The notes below the pieces were generated by a model. That model was given only the letters and a program-made list of their open reading frames with translations, was not told the origin of the DNA and did no database searches. The position numbers and the translations under genes were made by a program. A stretch of DNA of 64,000 nucleotides, taken from contig JAVGVS010000024.1 in assembly GCA_032718565.1 (NCBI GenBank), positions 3,410,213 through 3,474,212 on the forward strand, read 5' to 3'. Below are positions 49,301 through 59,824 of this stretch, piece by piece (positions within the stretch are counted from its first letter, which is position 1; every line of letters starts with the position of its first letter). The stretch comes from Distichodus sexfasciatus (lineage: Eukaryota > Chordata > Actinopteri > Characiformes > Distichodontidae).

Positions 49301-52300
49301 CTCCCTTTACCAGAGCTGCCGCCACACCTGCTCTTCCACACACAAATGAAGAAAGCGTCAGTATCACCTTGATCACACAAGCACATATAAGCAGACACAC
49401 AGTGTAGTGTACAACATTGTGTTTATTAACACCTGGCGTAATAATGTGTAGCGAGCCTGAGGTCTCCCACTGTACATGTAGTGTCTCTCCCTCTGTAATT
49501 ACATTAAATTGCGTTTTAACTACTCTTTGGGCAAAAACAGGAAATAAACTCTAATGCTACATTCACACCAAGCTGTAAAATCTCTGAAGCATGCTAGAGA
49601 AATATTTACTGATAGGCGTTCAATCTTGTTTAAAGGCACTTGCAGCTTGTAGCCAAAGGGGTGCAAAACAAGCACAAAAGCAACAAAGTTATCGAGTGAT
49701 ATGTTCTCAGGGATCCTTACAAGCGAAGAACGTCTACATTCCGATTGGGTGCCGGTCGTTTACAGCAGAAAAGTGTCATAAATCTGTGTAAAAAATGTGA
49801 ATTCGCTCACTGGTATACAAGTTTGAAATCTCCATCTGTGCCACTCTGAGACAAGGCCAGCTCGTAGCTCAGCAGCAGAGCGGTGTGCGCATGTGTGCGG
49901 GAGTGTGTGTCCTTCAGGAGGTACTGGGCCAGGGGATGCCAGGAAGAGCAGCCCGGAGCAGGGCGTCATGCTACCCACCTGATCAGCAATGAAAGAAGAG
50001 AGAATTGAAATAAAAGTGTGAGATCTGAGTAATTTGAAAATGACATCTGTAACAAAATACTCACAACTGGTTTTGCTCTGATGAACAGCAGCTCCTGTAC
50101 ACGCCTCACTTCCTCCTCCGGATCTGTGAAGATAACACACGAAATGTCAGTACGCACTGGCTTTGTAACCCAGCGCCATACTGACTCCTGACATCAGTTA
50201 TACGCCGTGCTGATGGTCTGTTAAAAGGTATATCCCTTATATGGCTTAACATTATGAGTTGGCACTGACTTTACACAATATTACAAGCATGAGGGCGAAT
50301 GCTTTAGAATGGCATCCTTACCAGCCAATATTTTCACGACACATTTATTATGCTGGCTTGTGCCAGAGCATGTCCAAACTCCGGTGGGATGTAAATGTAT
50401 TAAAATGTATGATGTTATTTTGTTCTGAGCATGCAGTGGAATGTGCACCAGAAACTAAATTCTGTGTTTGCCTTATTTAGCGTGGGCACCGTCTACAGCA
50501 CTAATAGTATGGTAGGTAAGGTGCTCTTATCATACTGTTGTATGTGGTAGTATGGATCTCAGGAAGTAGCCGAGGTCATGGCTTAGCAGTCTCTACACAC
50601 TGAGCTTCATTTGAAGCAATTAGCCATCACTGAAACCAAAGCCACTACTATTTCCCAGCAACTAAACCTATAAACAATAGAGGCCAATTTCCCAGTCGAG
50701 GATTAAGCTTAGTTCCAGACTAGCTTTGAGTTTGAACGGTAAATCTCTTACTACAACTTAGTCCAGGACAAAGCAATCCATGAACAGAAACCAGCTCTCG
50801 ATGTCTAATGAGAGTTCATAAATACTTCACCTTTAATAGCATAGTCGGTTGGTGTGGAGGCTCTGGTCCGGCCAGAGTGTTTGAGTCGAGGTGGGAGTCG
50901 GAGGCCGGGGCCGTCGGACCTTGGCGTGGCCCGTTGTGTACGGCGCTCTGCTCCCCTTTGAGGAAAGCAGGCGGCTGTGTGAGAGCGGAACTCCGTTTGC
51001 GCCGCCAAGATGCCCGGCTTTTAGTTTCCGCTGCAGGTGCTCCTGCACTTTCACCGAGCGTTCCTCACGGATGGGCACCGACAGGCTGTGGCACATCATG
51101 TCTGGAGGTGTGAAAAAACACACACACACCAAATTGTAAGCCCTGTGGTGTTAGCTGAGTGTTGATGATAACAGTCTAGCAGACAGAGTGAGGCTGACAG
51201 GTCAAGTCTTGACTTGTTATCAGAACCTATATTTCACTTTACCTGCGTGGGAGTGTAATAGTGTTATCAGAGAAGACCACAACACTTGAGCCCATTCTGT
51301 CACAATGAAAAGAAACTATATGTCGACTTAGAGGAATAAATGTCACATTAAGAAACCCTCCCAAAACAAACCAATATTGTAAATGTAAACAAATCGGTCT
51401 TTTAAACAGAAAACAAAAAATAATGCTTTAAAAATGTCTAAATACATGACTGAGATTATTCTGTTCTTAGCTAAAATCACTTGACTTAAATCCTGTTTTC
51501 CTGCTAAAACAATGTAATAGTTCCACACCCATATGAATATGCTGAATGATTCATTATTAAAATAACATCTCAAACATGATTCCTTTAAACACAGTTGTGC
51601 AATTTTAGTGACGCTCCCTAATCCTGCGGCGCTGAAACCATCAGGAACAGAGACTGTGAGTGAGAGCTGGTGTTGGTAAACAGTATAATGACGTGATGTG
51701 CTTTGGAAGCAAGGTGGCCTTTGTGTTGCTTGTTCTGCTCATTGTCATATCAATATGTAGGAATTAGTGTGAATGTTGAACAATAAACCAGCTTTACCAC
51801 AGTCACACTTCCCATGAAGAACCATATCGAGCAGGTGCACATTTACAGATCAGCTCTAGATTAACGTCTTAATCAGAAATGGAGCCGGTTAGATATTATG
51901 GGAAAAAATAATTTTACACAGAAACCGAAAATCTGATGTATTAATTTATCAGTACAGTAGTAAAAGAAAATGGTTGGTAAATGTCAGAATCTTCAGAGTG
52001 GGTTTTAAGAACAAATTTCTTGGTAGGAAATTTTATTGATGGGATTTAAAATACTGATGTCACTGCACACAAAAGAGCCCACGTCAGAAATTGAAAATGA
52101 CGCATGCTTTTCGTCAACAAAATCTGATGCATCGTCAGAATTGTAACTGGCGTGTTCGTTCTCCTACCAGCTCTCAGCGTGGAGTGGGCAGCGGGGCAGC
52201 TGGTGGGCGTGGTGGGAGTCCAGCTGGGCGGGTAGACGTCTGGTGGTGCAACATGGCGGGATGCAGCGGGAGGCGTGAGGCAGGACATTGAGGCGGCACA

Positions 52301-52617
52301 GCTTGGGCCTGAAGAACTCCACGCTGTGGGGAAGGACCAACACTTTCCGCATGCCGTTCTCCTCCACCACCTGCAGGGGGCATGGCAACATTGGGCATTT
52401 TGCAAGAAACCCAACTACAGATATTGGACATGACAATGTAAAAGCTGCATTGAGGCCCCTCTTAGTTAAGTGCTGCGATGACTTAACATACCTGAGAAAT
52501 GTAACCCGGGGGAACGAAAATGGGAGGCATGGTGCCATTAGGAGAGACCATGGGCACCTGAGCTGGACCTGAAATACACAGCATTTAATAATAAGTGCCA
52601 CTTAGAGGAGCTGATGT

Positions 52618-52650
<33 letters not shown>

Positions 52651-52809
52651 TGTGATTACTACGGTCAAGAGTGGGGTTAGCTTGGCATTGGATTTAGCTT
52701 TAAAAATCAATGCAAACTGTGTGTGTATGTACCTGTAATGCACAAGAAAGTGACCATCTTCCGTGTGGATGGTGAAGGTCTCCCCTGGGTTCACTTGTAC
52801 CAAGATCAT
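37050..52809 (-). CDS. fndc3a: Fibronectin type III domain-containing protein 3 (fndc3a-like), 24 visible exons
   Basis: FNDC3 proteins have a proline-rich N-terminus, nine FN3 domains and a C-terminal membrane anchor. Exons: 52809-52733, 52568-52492, 52370-52168, 51101-50831, 50123-50065, 49978-49811, 49492-49433, 49327-49197, 48166-48113, 47985-47864, 47745-47580, 46277-46191, 45397-45259, 44742-44680, 44577-44459, 44351-44246, 43393-43218, 41189-41076, 40981-40832, 39412-39135, 39022-38807, 38623-38457, 38363-38242 and 37364-37050. Diagnostic blocks are [83 protein letters not shown] and [15 protein letters not shown]. These favour FNDC3A over FNDC3B, but a second fish paralogue cannot be excluded. 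The last 16 exons total 2394 bases and stay in one frame. Several upstream exons have single-base frame breaks, so the copy may be damaged or misassembled there. Confidence 0.93.
37495..37780. repeat. Repeat family D in last fndc3 intron
   Basis: This contains gtccaccaaatatggctttg, gcgctggcagtgcccatttt, taatacaaatcctgagcttc and cgaggaaggggcgtgacata. A second copy is at 61940-62165. No coding capacity; class unknown. Confidence 0.6.
37880..38110. repeat. Fragment of a gcatc-edged repeat
   Basis: The blocks cctgcaatgccgctgtggac and cgtctgcattgtgacgcatc are reverse-complementary in part to 9840-9925 and related to 8344-8370. Probably the remains of a non-autonomous DNA transposon inside an fndc3 intron. 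Confidence 0.45.
39566..40245. repeat. Three repeat fragments in an fndc3 intron
   Basis: Bases 39566-39665 (gaggtgggcacaggagctaa, acttaagtgaaagtacagat) are the edge of a common fish hAT-type repeat. Bases 39676-40050 (tcctcccggatttcgtgatg, tgcgtcagtgaactcacttc) belong to repeat family E, also at 42073-42345 and 55230-55600. Bases 40060-40245 are the right end of family A (ggtatcgtgccatgtaa). Confidence 0.6.
40611..40825 (+). mobile_element. tRNA-derived SINE touching an fndc3 splice donor
   Basis: Same family as 18442-18665: gcagttggtgatgtaacggt, gaggtactcatgagcaagat and tcacggatgggtcaaacgca, ending caaataatcactcactctca. It is antisense to fndc3. Its tail ends about 6-12 bases from the donor of exon 40981-40832, so the intron begins gtaggaacag and runs almost at once into the SINE. 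The tRNA-like head lacks a good B box. Confidence 0.8.
41275..41680. other. AT-rich intron with weak repeat fragments
   Basis: The block gatatgatattgattaaatg, then gatatatcgtatctgatatg, resembles the gatac-rich edges of family A and other MITEs. No exon is present here. Confidence 0.35.
41685..42345. repeat. Composite repeat block
   Basis: This starts with tggtgctgggcaatatggcc and carries an interior (ggttgttgttatttatcagc, tgagggcgttccatatcgca) shared with the 35355-36201 element. From about 42073 it continues as family E (ccatacgtcagcgaactcac). The family E copy is then cut by the 42350-43003 element and resumes at about 43010. Confidence 0.6.
42350..43003. mobile_element. MITE with perfect 35-bp terminal inverted repeats
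   Basis: The first 35 bases, starting tgtgaccctccacggcaaaa and ending cttgtcgca, are the exact complement of the last 35. The 654-base interior has no transposase. The element sits inside a family E repeat: actttatcac-type sequence stops at its left edge, and the family E text resumes with gaaaagctgctgcaaaatca after its right edge. Deletion derivatives or ends occur at 8897-9108 and 14818-14880. The exact superfamily is uncertain; the target duplication could not be fixed. Confidence 0.85.
43850..43935 (-). mobile_element. SINE fragment (reverse)
   Basis: Reads aacacagcacagcacacagt, then aaatgtgacctctgcatttg and acccattcatg. This is the reverse complement of the 3' half of the 18442-18665 SINE. 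The head is missing. Confidence 0.65.
44885..45205. repeat. Family E edge plus degenerate SINE
   Basis: Bases 44885-45000 (cagtccctccaggatttcgc, ctgattttgcggcagttttt) form the edge of a fish hAT-type repeat related to family E. Bases 45005-45200 (ccaagaggttgtgaactgga, cttgagcaagctgctgtagg, ctagataagagtgtctacca) are a degraded copy of the SINE at 28905-29745. Confidence 0.5.
45540..45800 (+). repeat. LINE 3' tail in fndc3 intron
   Basis: Includes ctctttctacttctagttta, ctgttaaaactggagccaca and gagatgacaataaagtttac, ending in ttgactttgactt units. Same 3' end as at 17040-17300 and 28941-29608. No coding part remains. Confidence 0.65.
46339..46422 (-). mobile_element. SINE fragment (reverse)
   Basis: Reads gtgagtgattattcgtcatt, gtgaacacaacacagcacag and caaatgtgacctctgcattt. 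This is the reversed 3' third of the SINE at 18442-18665, in the sense orientation of fndc3. Confidence 0.65.
46505..46916. mobile_element. hAT-type MITE with perfect 8-bp target duplication
   Basis: The ends are tagaggacgaccgatatggg and the complement of atatatcggtcgacctcta. CACTGTAG flanks both sides exactly (46497-46504 and 46917-46924). The 412-base interior carries repeated ccgatat/atatcgg motifs near both edges and an AT-rich centre. It lies in an fndc3 intron. No protein is encoded. Confidence 0.9.
48493..48935. repeat. Repeat family C, copy 1
   Basis: Includes gtttagatttctctcctact, ggtagaactgctagcgcttc, ctgatccgccgtgttttctc and gagaaacagcctgttctgaa. A second copy is at 60848-61345. 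No coding capacity; it lies between two fndc3 exons. Confidence 0.65.
49197..52809 (-). CDS. fndc3a: fndc3 N-terminal exons with frame breaks
   Basis: The eight upstream exons encode the linker and FN3 domain 1, but their phases do not add up. Exon 52809-52733 has 77 bases where 76 are needed: an extra T in ctttcttgtg separates EDGHF from CITG. Exons 52370-52168 and 51101-50831 change frame internally and do not join as read, or an unseen exon lies between them. Exon 49978-49811 has 168 bases but should leave a remainder of two; deviations at tcttcc and catcccctgg fit single-base insertion and loss. Exon 49327-49197 is one base too long near its start. The short exons 52568-52492, 50123-50065 and 49492-49433 are clean. 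Splice sites are intact throughout, which argues for recent events or sequence errors over long decay. Confidence 0.75.
51360..51870 (-). repeat. Interspersed repeat family A, copy 4 (reverse)
   Basis: The stretch agtgacgctccctaatcctg, atatcaatatgtaggaatta and gaacaataaaccagcttta is the reverse complement of 5570-5830. It fills most of the fndc3 intron between 51102 and 52167. Confidence 0.65.
52619..52645. repeat. (TG)n microsatellite
   Basis: TG run between the first two visible fndc3 exons. Confidence 0.9.
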
Positions 52810-52899
52810 CTAGAAATGACACAAATGATTAAGCTAACAGTGCTGCCCGTTCAAGGTAAATAATGACAAATAACAGAAAAGTTGAGATTTGTCAGAAAG

Positions 52900-53260
52900 T
52901 AATCATGCTTATCAGTCGGATGTCGTCATAGTCGTCTGACCTTGTTGCCGCCATTGTGAGTATCGAATCTGGATGCTTTAGCTAACGTTATCTGGAAGGC
53001 GTTCACTTCAAATTCCTACCGATGCTATGGATGTTTCATTTTTGATGCTTGAGACTTAAAGATATGAAAAGATGCCATTATTGGATGTGATCCGTACAGA
53101 GCCTCAGGCGTTTTCCATCAACTCATCTCGCGCTAACACACTACCTGACTTCTCCTTCCACCACACTTACAACTATCTGCTACATAAGCCGTCCTCGTAT
53201 AAAATACAGCGTCTCAACCAGAAGAACATCTTTTTTGCTTAAAGGAAAGGTAAGTGGCGT
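52900..53260. promoter_or_regulatory. Candidate internal promoter region
   Basis: On the plus strand gtataaaatacagc (about 53197-53210) resembles a TATA box, and a donor-like aaag/gtaagtgg lies 45 bases further on. On the minus strand acaatggcggcaacaag (about 52953-52937) has the ATGGCGGC core of YY1-type promoter elements, just upstream of the fndc3 exon that starts with ATG at 52809. These could mark an alternative fndc3 start or a divergent transcript. None of this is proven by the sequence. Confidence 0.25.
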
Positions 53261-54651
53261 TGTCTTTTGATCAACTTTGTGTAGCCAGTTGCTAGCTCTA
53301 TCTAGCTGTTGTTAAGCGCCCAGTAAAAAGGGCTAAACTAGGCTAAGTGAAATCGCCATCTGTCAGATTGTAGAAGCGGGGTTAAAATTGGGTAAAGTGA
53401 GGATAAGTGATGTAAATGATGTGAAGAGCTGGATTGGTGAGTAAACTAGTTATTGGAATTACAGGAGTGGATGAACTAGCCTCCCGCCAGCGAAACTCCT
53501 GAGTTGTTTACCGCGTATCAAACTTATGCGCTGTTGTCTTTTAGATTTTATTTTAAGTGTGGCGTTTTGTTTGTAGTATTAATAGCTTTACTTCAGCTTT
53601 ACTTAGGAATAGTTACTTCCGTCCTTCCTTCCTTATTATTCGAAGTGTGTGTCTAACATGGAGAGACAGAGAGAGAGTCTGGCACAATGTCTACGGGGAT
53701 ATTTTTAGTCGTTTTACTCTTTGTACGGTTTTAACTAAAGATTGTTTCTCTCTCTGGAGGTTTTTCTGGTTCCTGTTGTGTTTAGACAACAACCAGAAAT
53801 ACTGCTATCAAATCAAAAGCAAACACTTTTTCTTAGCAGTCAGTAAAATCTCTAGCGATATTTGACACCAAGATTCAATATTAACAAGGCATTTTTAATT
53901 TGTACTGCATTTAAAGACATATTTAATGCGTTCAAATGAAAAATCACATCTCACAAGTGAATTGAGCTATTTTTGTATCTCTTTAAAGTTTACATTTGGT
54001 AACATTTAATGGGTGTTTATAGCCTCTGGTCATGGCTTCAATCAAGATTTTAAGTAATATATTTTGATAATGAACTTTTGGCCTAGAGCTTTGCCATCCT
54101 GGCATCGTATTGATAAAATAAAAAATGCCCAGGAAAAAGAGTTCCGAGATTTAAACCAGAATCTACCATAAAACAGTTTGCACTTCATTTATCTAAATGC
54201 TAATAATTAAGGCAATATAAAAAATCTGGCATAGCAAGTCTAATAAATAACTCCTTTTTTAATTGAAAGGGCCTGGCATGTATTAAGACACTGAAATATT
54301 TTCCAAAAGCCTTGAGGTTTACAAGAGATGTTATCTGAACAGTCTGAAACAAAATCTTTTCTCTGCTTCTGCCTAACAGATCAGTGCACGAAAAACCTTA
54401 TTAAGGGTGCGAGTAAAAACAAACAGTCCTATCACAAACTGACAAACACACACACATCATACAGACATTGCCCCGACTGTCACATCTGCAGCCTATACTC
54501 TCCAGGTCCTATAAGACTGTAGAGTTGTATTCCGTGCTAAAGATGACACCTCAAAGAAGCAGGCACAGCAGGCTGAGTCGAGATCCAGCTCTGTGCAAAC
54601 AACCGTCCGCTCTCTCTCAAAAAGAGTGTGTGTTTATTTCCCCCCACAATC

Positions 54652-54654
<3 letters not shown>

Positions 54655-54688
<34 letters not shown>
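54655..54688. repeat. (TG)n microsatellite
   Basis: About 16 TG units; read as protein it gives meaningless VC or TH repeats. Confidence 0.95.
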
Positions 54689-54689
<1 letters not shown>

Positions 54690-54887
54690 ACAAGTCCCAT
54701 GTTGTCCAGCACTCATAGAAATGCCTGGCCCTGGTCTGTCTCCCTGCTCTCTCTCTCTTTGCTCTGTTTCCACACATTTGCGATATCTGACACTTGCATG
54801 AAACACCTCCGCAGCCCACTTTACATTACACCATGTTAAATGCTGATTCCCTATTACACATAAAGCCGTGCTGCAAAAAAGCCCATC

Positions 54888-55085
54888 ACAGGGCAGAGAA
54901 AGAGAGCGGGAGCGAGAGATAAAGGGAAGCGGAGCCGAGAAAGGAGAATGGGGGGCAGTATGTGAGAATGCAGACCTGAACGGTGGAAGAGGGCAGAGAA
55001 TGTGCAGGAATGCTAAGCCATTGCCATCCTGGGAGCTGAAACGCGAAAAAGTTGGGGTTAGAGAGGGGAGGAAAGGAAGGTAACA
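54888..55085 (+). repeat. Purine-rich tract
   Basis: Strong A/G bias on the plus strand, densest at 54893-54960 (gcagagaaagagagcgggag, cgagagataaagggaagcgg) and again at 55038-55085. Not a simple tandem repeat. Confidence 0.6.
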
Positions 55086-57477
55086 GAAAGGAAAATAGCA
55101 GAGTGATACAATATTGGTGCCACAACAGGAAGATTTTCTGGTGAGTGCTATGGCTAAACCAATCTGCTGCGGTTTGCAAGTGTTACAATGATTTACTCTA
55201 CAATAATGCCTTGGTCAGTTTTTCGGATGGGTCCTCTGTAAATATAGTTAAGCTAATCTCCATAAATTCATTACTACCGTGCAATTTTGACCAATTACAG
55301 TAACCTCTTCATTTTTTTAGGCAATCATTTCTGATTGCAAAACATTAACCACATATCAGTGAACTCACTCTTGTTAAAACTAGAAAGCATTGTTAAGCAT
55401 CTCCATTTACCTTCAAGAATAACTACATGATCAGCGGTTAATGTTTTCCCTTCATTTAATTAACTGTTAGACCATTATAAAGGGAGACAAAATACATAAA
55501 TTATTCACGCAACTTTATTGCAATAAACTTTTGAAAAAGCTGCAGCAAAATCAGGCATTTTTAAGCTGTAAATAAAAAGTACAAATCCTGGAAGATACAT
55601 GCGAAATTACTGACCTTGGAGGTCAAGTCGTCAGCACATGAAGAAACAACAGCAAATTAGGCAACGATAGCAACAGTTTAATACTGCATTTTTCACATAA
55701 GGCAGCACATTTGGAATAAATTCTTGGAGCTGAAATGACCTGAAAAGGAATCTTTACTAGACAGAATTGAGTGTACACTGATCCCATAAATAGCTAGCTA
55801 TTGCCTGGAATAGCACTAAAGCTACAAAGCAAATGTGTGACGCTCGCTCACAGACAAATGATGGTAAGAATCACAGTATTTCAAAACAGCAACGAAAAAC
55901 ACAGCTTCTATAAAATAGTGGCGTGCGGCTGAAGTACAAGCCCGTCTCACAAAAGTGATTAGGTTTTTAGTAAACATTTCACTTTTCCACTCGTCATCAA
56001 AGTGGCACAAAGGAAAAGTCATTGGTGTAAATGAGACTCATACTAAAACAAAATTTTGGTTTTTGGAGGTCATATAAAACAGTAACACATCACCACTTCA
56101 ACATCCGACATTTCTGGGTTGTAAATTCTAAAATAAATCCTCTCCAATTCTAACCAACGTCAAAACTCATAAAACAATGACTTGAGAACAGGATCAACTT
56201 CTGGTAAAAATGTGATTAGGATTAGTCCATATAACCCGATGATGATCAATTAGTGATGTATTAAATTAAACCTCTTGATGACACCGGAAAGAACATCTGT
56301 TTGCCAAAATGTAATTTCCCAGGTAAAAACAACGTAAAAATTCATAGGGTTTGGAGGTTATATAGAAATTTGAGTTGGGGTCAGAATCTCTTAGTGGAAA
56401 AAACACAGTCTGGCTGAAAAAAGGTGATGAAGTGTGCAATTTCCTGTATCCCCAGAACATTGGATAAAGTGACCGGACTCATTTGGGAGCAATTTAGCGT
56501 TGGCTCTCAAAGTCAAGTTGCTCCAAAAAGCAGAATAAATAAAAGAGCTCCCTGGATTTCACCAACTCTTTGTGTGACCTTTCAGTACTTACCGGCTTTG
56601 ATCTACTTGTGTCGATGGAAAAAGGTTTGGAATGTAATAAATCTTGGAAGGAAATGAGTGAATAAAACAATTAAGCAAACTTTTATGGTTTGAGAAGCTT
56701 TTGTATGGAAAGAAATTCTCATTTATCAAACTTACAAAACACTGGAGCCATTTTGTGGTGACAACTTCTACAAATAAAATTTGAAAAGTGTTGTCACCTA
56801 AACACATTTCAACTCCTAAATGAGGCCTCGTTCACAGAATGCAAAGAATCTCGCCTAATTAACTTTGGGTTGCAAAGTCCTCCCTCTCCAGGTGCTTCTG
56901 TTTTCATGAAAGTAGCATGACAGCAGCCAAATTAAAATAAAGAGAAAAAAAGCTTTTAATTATTCCGTCAGAAGTGTTGTTGCTGCAGATATTAGTGATA
57001 TGGCTCCCAGTGACCTTCAATTTTTATTCGCCCATTCAGTTATCTTGAAAATATGTAAGTCGGTGTAAAAGCCAATCAAATATTTGAAAATATATCTCCT
57101 CTAATGTTTATTATTTATATGGTTTATTATATACTTTTTGGAACCGAGTGCAACAAAAAAAAATAAATATTAATTTGAGACCAAAATATTTATTTTATTT
57201 TATCTAGTGCTTCAGCCAGGTAAATCTTGTCTTTCCCCAGGGCTGAGGTTGGGTGATGGCCATTCTGGAACCGTTTTTTCTCACTTTTAGTTATTTCAGT
57301 ATTCCTATTGGCCGTATCCAAATTTACCTGAAGTAGTATGTAACCAACTCACACCCACCGCCTACTCAAATTTCCATGAGATTACAAGTAGGTAAAACAG
57401 ATAATAACTGCCCATTTTAGCAACAACATTTTCTCTTGGTTTGTGGTAAACATGGAAAGTCACTCACTTACCACTCT

Positions 57478-57479
<2 letters not shown>

Positions 57480-57512
<33 letters not shown>
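57480..57512. repeat. (CA)n microsatellite
   Basis: About 16 CA units. Confidence 0.95.
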
Positions 57513-57515
<3 letters not shown>

Positions 57516-58389
57516 TTGTTATCATGTGAGACATGTAACTAGATCTACAATACTAACTCACGTTTATCGTTTTTTATAGAGGCAAAAGCATATAATGAGG
57601 TTGGTTCTCCACAAGCCATCTAACAATGCTTAAAATCAGACAAATCTCAGATTCCCTGTCATCTGGATCTAACAACCACCATAAACGGTCCACACACACA
57701 CTGCCTCCCAAAACACCCTCCCATCCAGTACAAGACTATCAGGACTGAGTTCGGATGTGCTTCGAATCTCCCCTCCTCCACCCTCCCTCCTCCTCCCTCT
57801 TTTTACCTCCTCTTCTGGAAAATATTTGCTGGCGATCACGGCTGTCCCAGGAATGCAGGCCTTCACTCCTCTAACAGGCTTGGCTGGCTTGAAAGTCAGG
57901 CTACACGTTGAGAGATCTGGTTCTCTTGATTAGCCACTCCCTCCTTGAAGTCCAGGCCTCCCTCAACCCTCCTCCATCAAAGCCCTGGTGTGGACCCGAA
58001 AAACCTGCTCCCAGGCGGTTCTGAATAAACTTCAAGACTTCACAACTACATCCAGCAACATTTTTAAATTTAACTCACGACTGGGACAGTATTTCTACAA
58101 CAATTACCATCTGAAGCATTTCAAATCTGAGAGAGCTGCACCTGCAAAAAATAAAAAACTAAATAATGAGAGCTTAAAATTGTGCTTTTTGTTACAACAT
58201 TGTAATCGTATTTATTTAAAAGTATGGTTTTTAGAAAGCATCATGATGTAAATGTAATTAAAAGTAAGTGATAATTATACAGGAATCATATAAACCAAAA
58301 CCCGTAACCTATGACTACTTTAAAAACTACTTGTAAAATCACCATTTACCGATTAACAGCTGAAAATAAACAATAAGTCATCCAAAATA
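57513..58389. other. Pyrimidine-rich patch, no gene recognised
   Basis: Bases 57765-57815 are almost purely C/T on the plus strand (ctcccctcctccaccctccc). The patch from 57660 to 58020 is GC-richer than its flanks and gives a 65-codon minus-strand frame without a known motif. It could be an unrecognised exon or a regulatory element. Confidence 0.35.
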
Positions 58390-58930
58390 TCTATACTGGA
58401 CATGTCACGATACATACTATTGGCATTATGATATGTGTTGAGATATAGGCATTATTTGATATGATCTTTTAACGGTCTTTTATAAAAAACGAAAATAATG
58501 GCACCACCGTATGAATACCAGTTATTTGTGTTCCTTCAGAAATACCTGATTAAATCTGTTTCTCACTAAACAATGTAATAATTACATGTACATACTAAAT
58601 GATTCTATTATTAAAATAAACATCTCAAACACTTGGCTCCCTTCTGTTGTGTTCCTAAATCTCATTTCAAAAGCATCAGGAACACACAGAGATTGTGAGA
58701 GTGAGGCTGGTGTTGATAGGAAGTTAGAAGCAAGTATAATGGTGTGATGTGCTTTTGGGCTTTGTAGTGTGTTGTGTTTGTTTGATTTCACCACTCCATT
58801 ATTCATATCCAATATGTAGGAATTAATTGTCAATGAACATTATTCAAAATTGTAGCCTAATGCCACCAATCCAGCTATTTGAGTGGAGTCATTGGATAAT
58901 CTCCATCACATATCAGATCAGTATCATCTG
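58390..58930 (-). repeat. Interspersed repeat family A, copy 5 (reverse)
   Basis: This starts near actggacatgtcacgatac (complement of the family A right end) and continues with aacacacagagattgtgaga, gatgtgcttttgggctttgt and atatgtaggaattaattgtc. More diverged than copies 1 and 2. Confidence 0.6.
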
Positions 58931-59516
58931 ATCTATATGCATATATAGATAAATCTATATTTTCAATATTACACTGCCTCCAAAAGTTTGGAAAGCTGGC
59001 AGTGGGTTTTGGACGTATCATGATATCATCATTTTTTGTTTAAATACATTTAAGTAATTGGATATTATTATCTTGGGATACTTATTAATAATAATTTTGT
59101 TTTAGTTGCAATAATGTAGCTCAACCCAACTGAGCTACTACCGGAAGCGGAGGCGTGATGTCACCGGAAATTGCTCCAGTGTGGAATCATCTTTGGGCAA
59201 TCCTTCAATGGCTTGGAATAATATATCAAGGTAATATATAGAATAAACTGGCATTTCGGGCCTTTAGTTCTGGAGAGCTGTAATGGCTAATGGTGGAATC
59301 ATTTGATGAATCAAAAATTGAGTGTTCTATATATAAACTGTTTATGTAATAAATGTTTTTTGATATATTAATGCGTTGTCATATCAGTGCAACATTATCC
59401 TGGTAAGATTCATAGCAGCACTGTCCAAAACCCCACTCTCTTGGAGAAACTTTTGGAGGACAGTGTATATAGTCACCAAACAGTCAAAATGCAGATCAAC
59501 CGGGATGTTCACTCAC
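58931..59516. other. No recognisable gene; Tc1-like end
   Basis: The string tacactgcctccaaaagttt at about 58971 looks like a Tc1-type terminal repeat, but no opposite end or transposase was found. Otherwise AT-rich. Confidence 0.35.
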
Positions 59517-59574
59517 CTGCTGCATGCGTCTCCAGCCGAGAGCATGTGTGGGAGGAGGGCACCTCAGCCAACAT
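59517..59574 (-). CDS. fndc3a: Possible 5' coding exon of fndc3
   Basis: On the minus strand ATG at 59574 opens MLAEVPSSHTCSRL, loosely like the FNDC3A start MAEHPPLLDTTQIL. The segment ends ggagacgcatgcagcag directly before the donor gtgagtg. In another frame its last codons are GDA..QQ, and the next exon starts [10 protein letters not shown], matching the family junction [13 protein letters not shown] one-base deletion would explain why the start and the QQ end lie in different frames. Distance to the next exon is about 6.7 kb. A chance match cannot be excluded because the segment is short. Confidence 0.4.
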
Positions 59575-59824
59575 AAACGTGGCCTCCAAAAGTGGGAGGT
59601 GCTTATCCGTCATCATAGCTGAAGCCAGCTTTCATTGACAGCAACTCCTGTTGGACGATGACAAAAATATGAAACCTGCCACCACAACTACTATCGAACT
59701 TTTTCCCGTCACTCAAGAAATTTTAGCACCTATATTTTATCCACACAAATAACTACTCATTTATTTAAATAAATGATCTGAACTATGACATACATTAATA
59801 CTGTAATTATTTATATTCATTATC

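Larger units (their letters stand above)
53261..57479. other. No recognisable gene (4.2 kb; possible fndc3 intron 1)
   Basis: Frames up to 123 codons occur but coincide with low-complexity DNA (TG run at 54655-54688, purine-rich tract at 54888-55085). A diverged family E copy lies at 55230-55600 (gtgcaattttgaccaattac, gctgcagcaaaatcaggcat). Otherwise nothing can be assigned. Confidence 0.45.
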
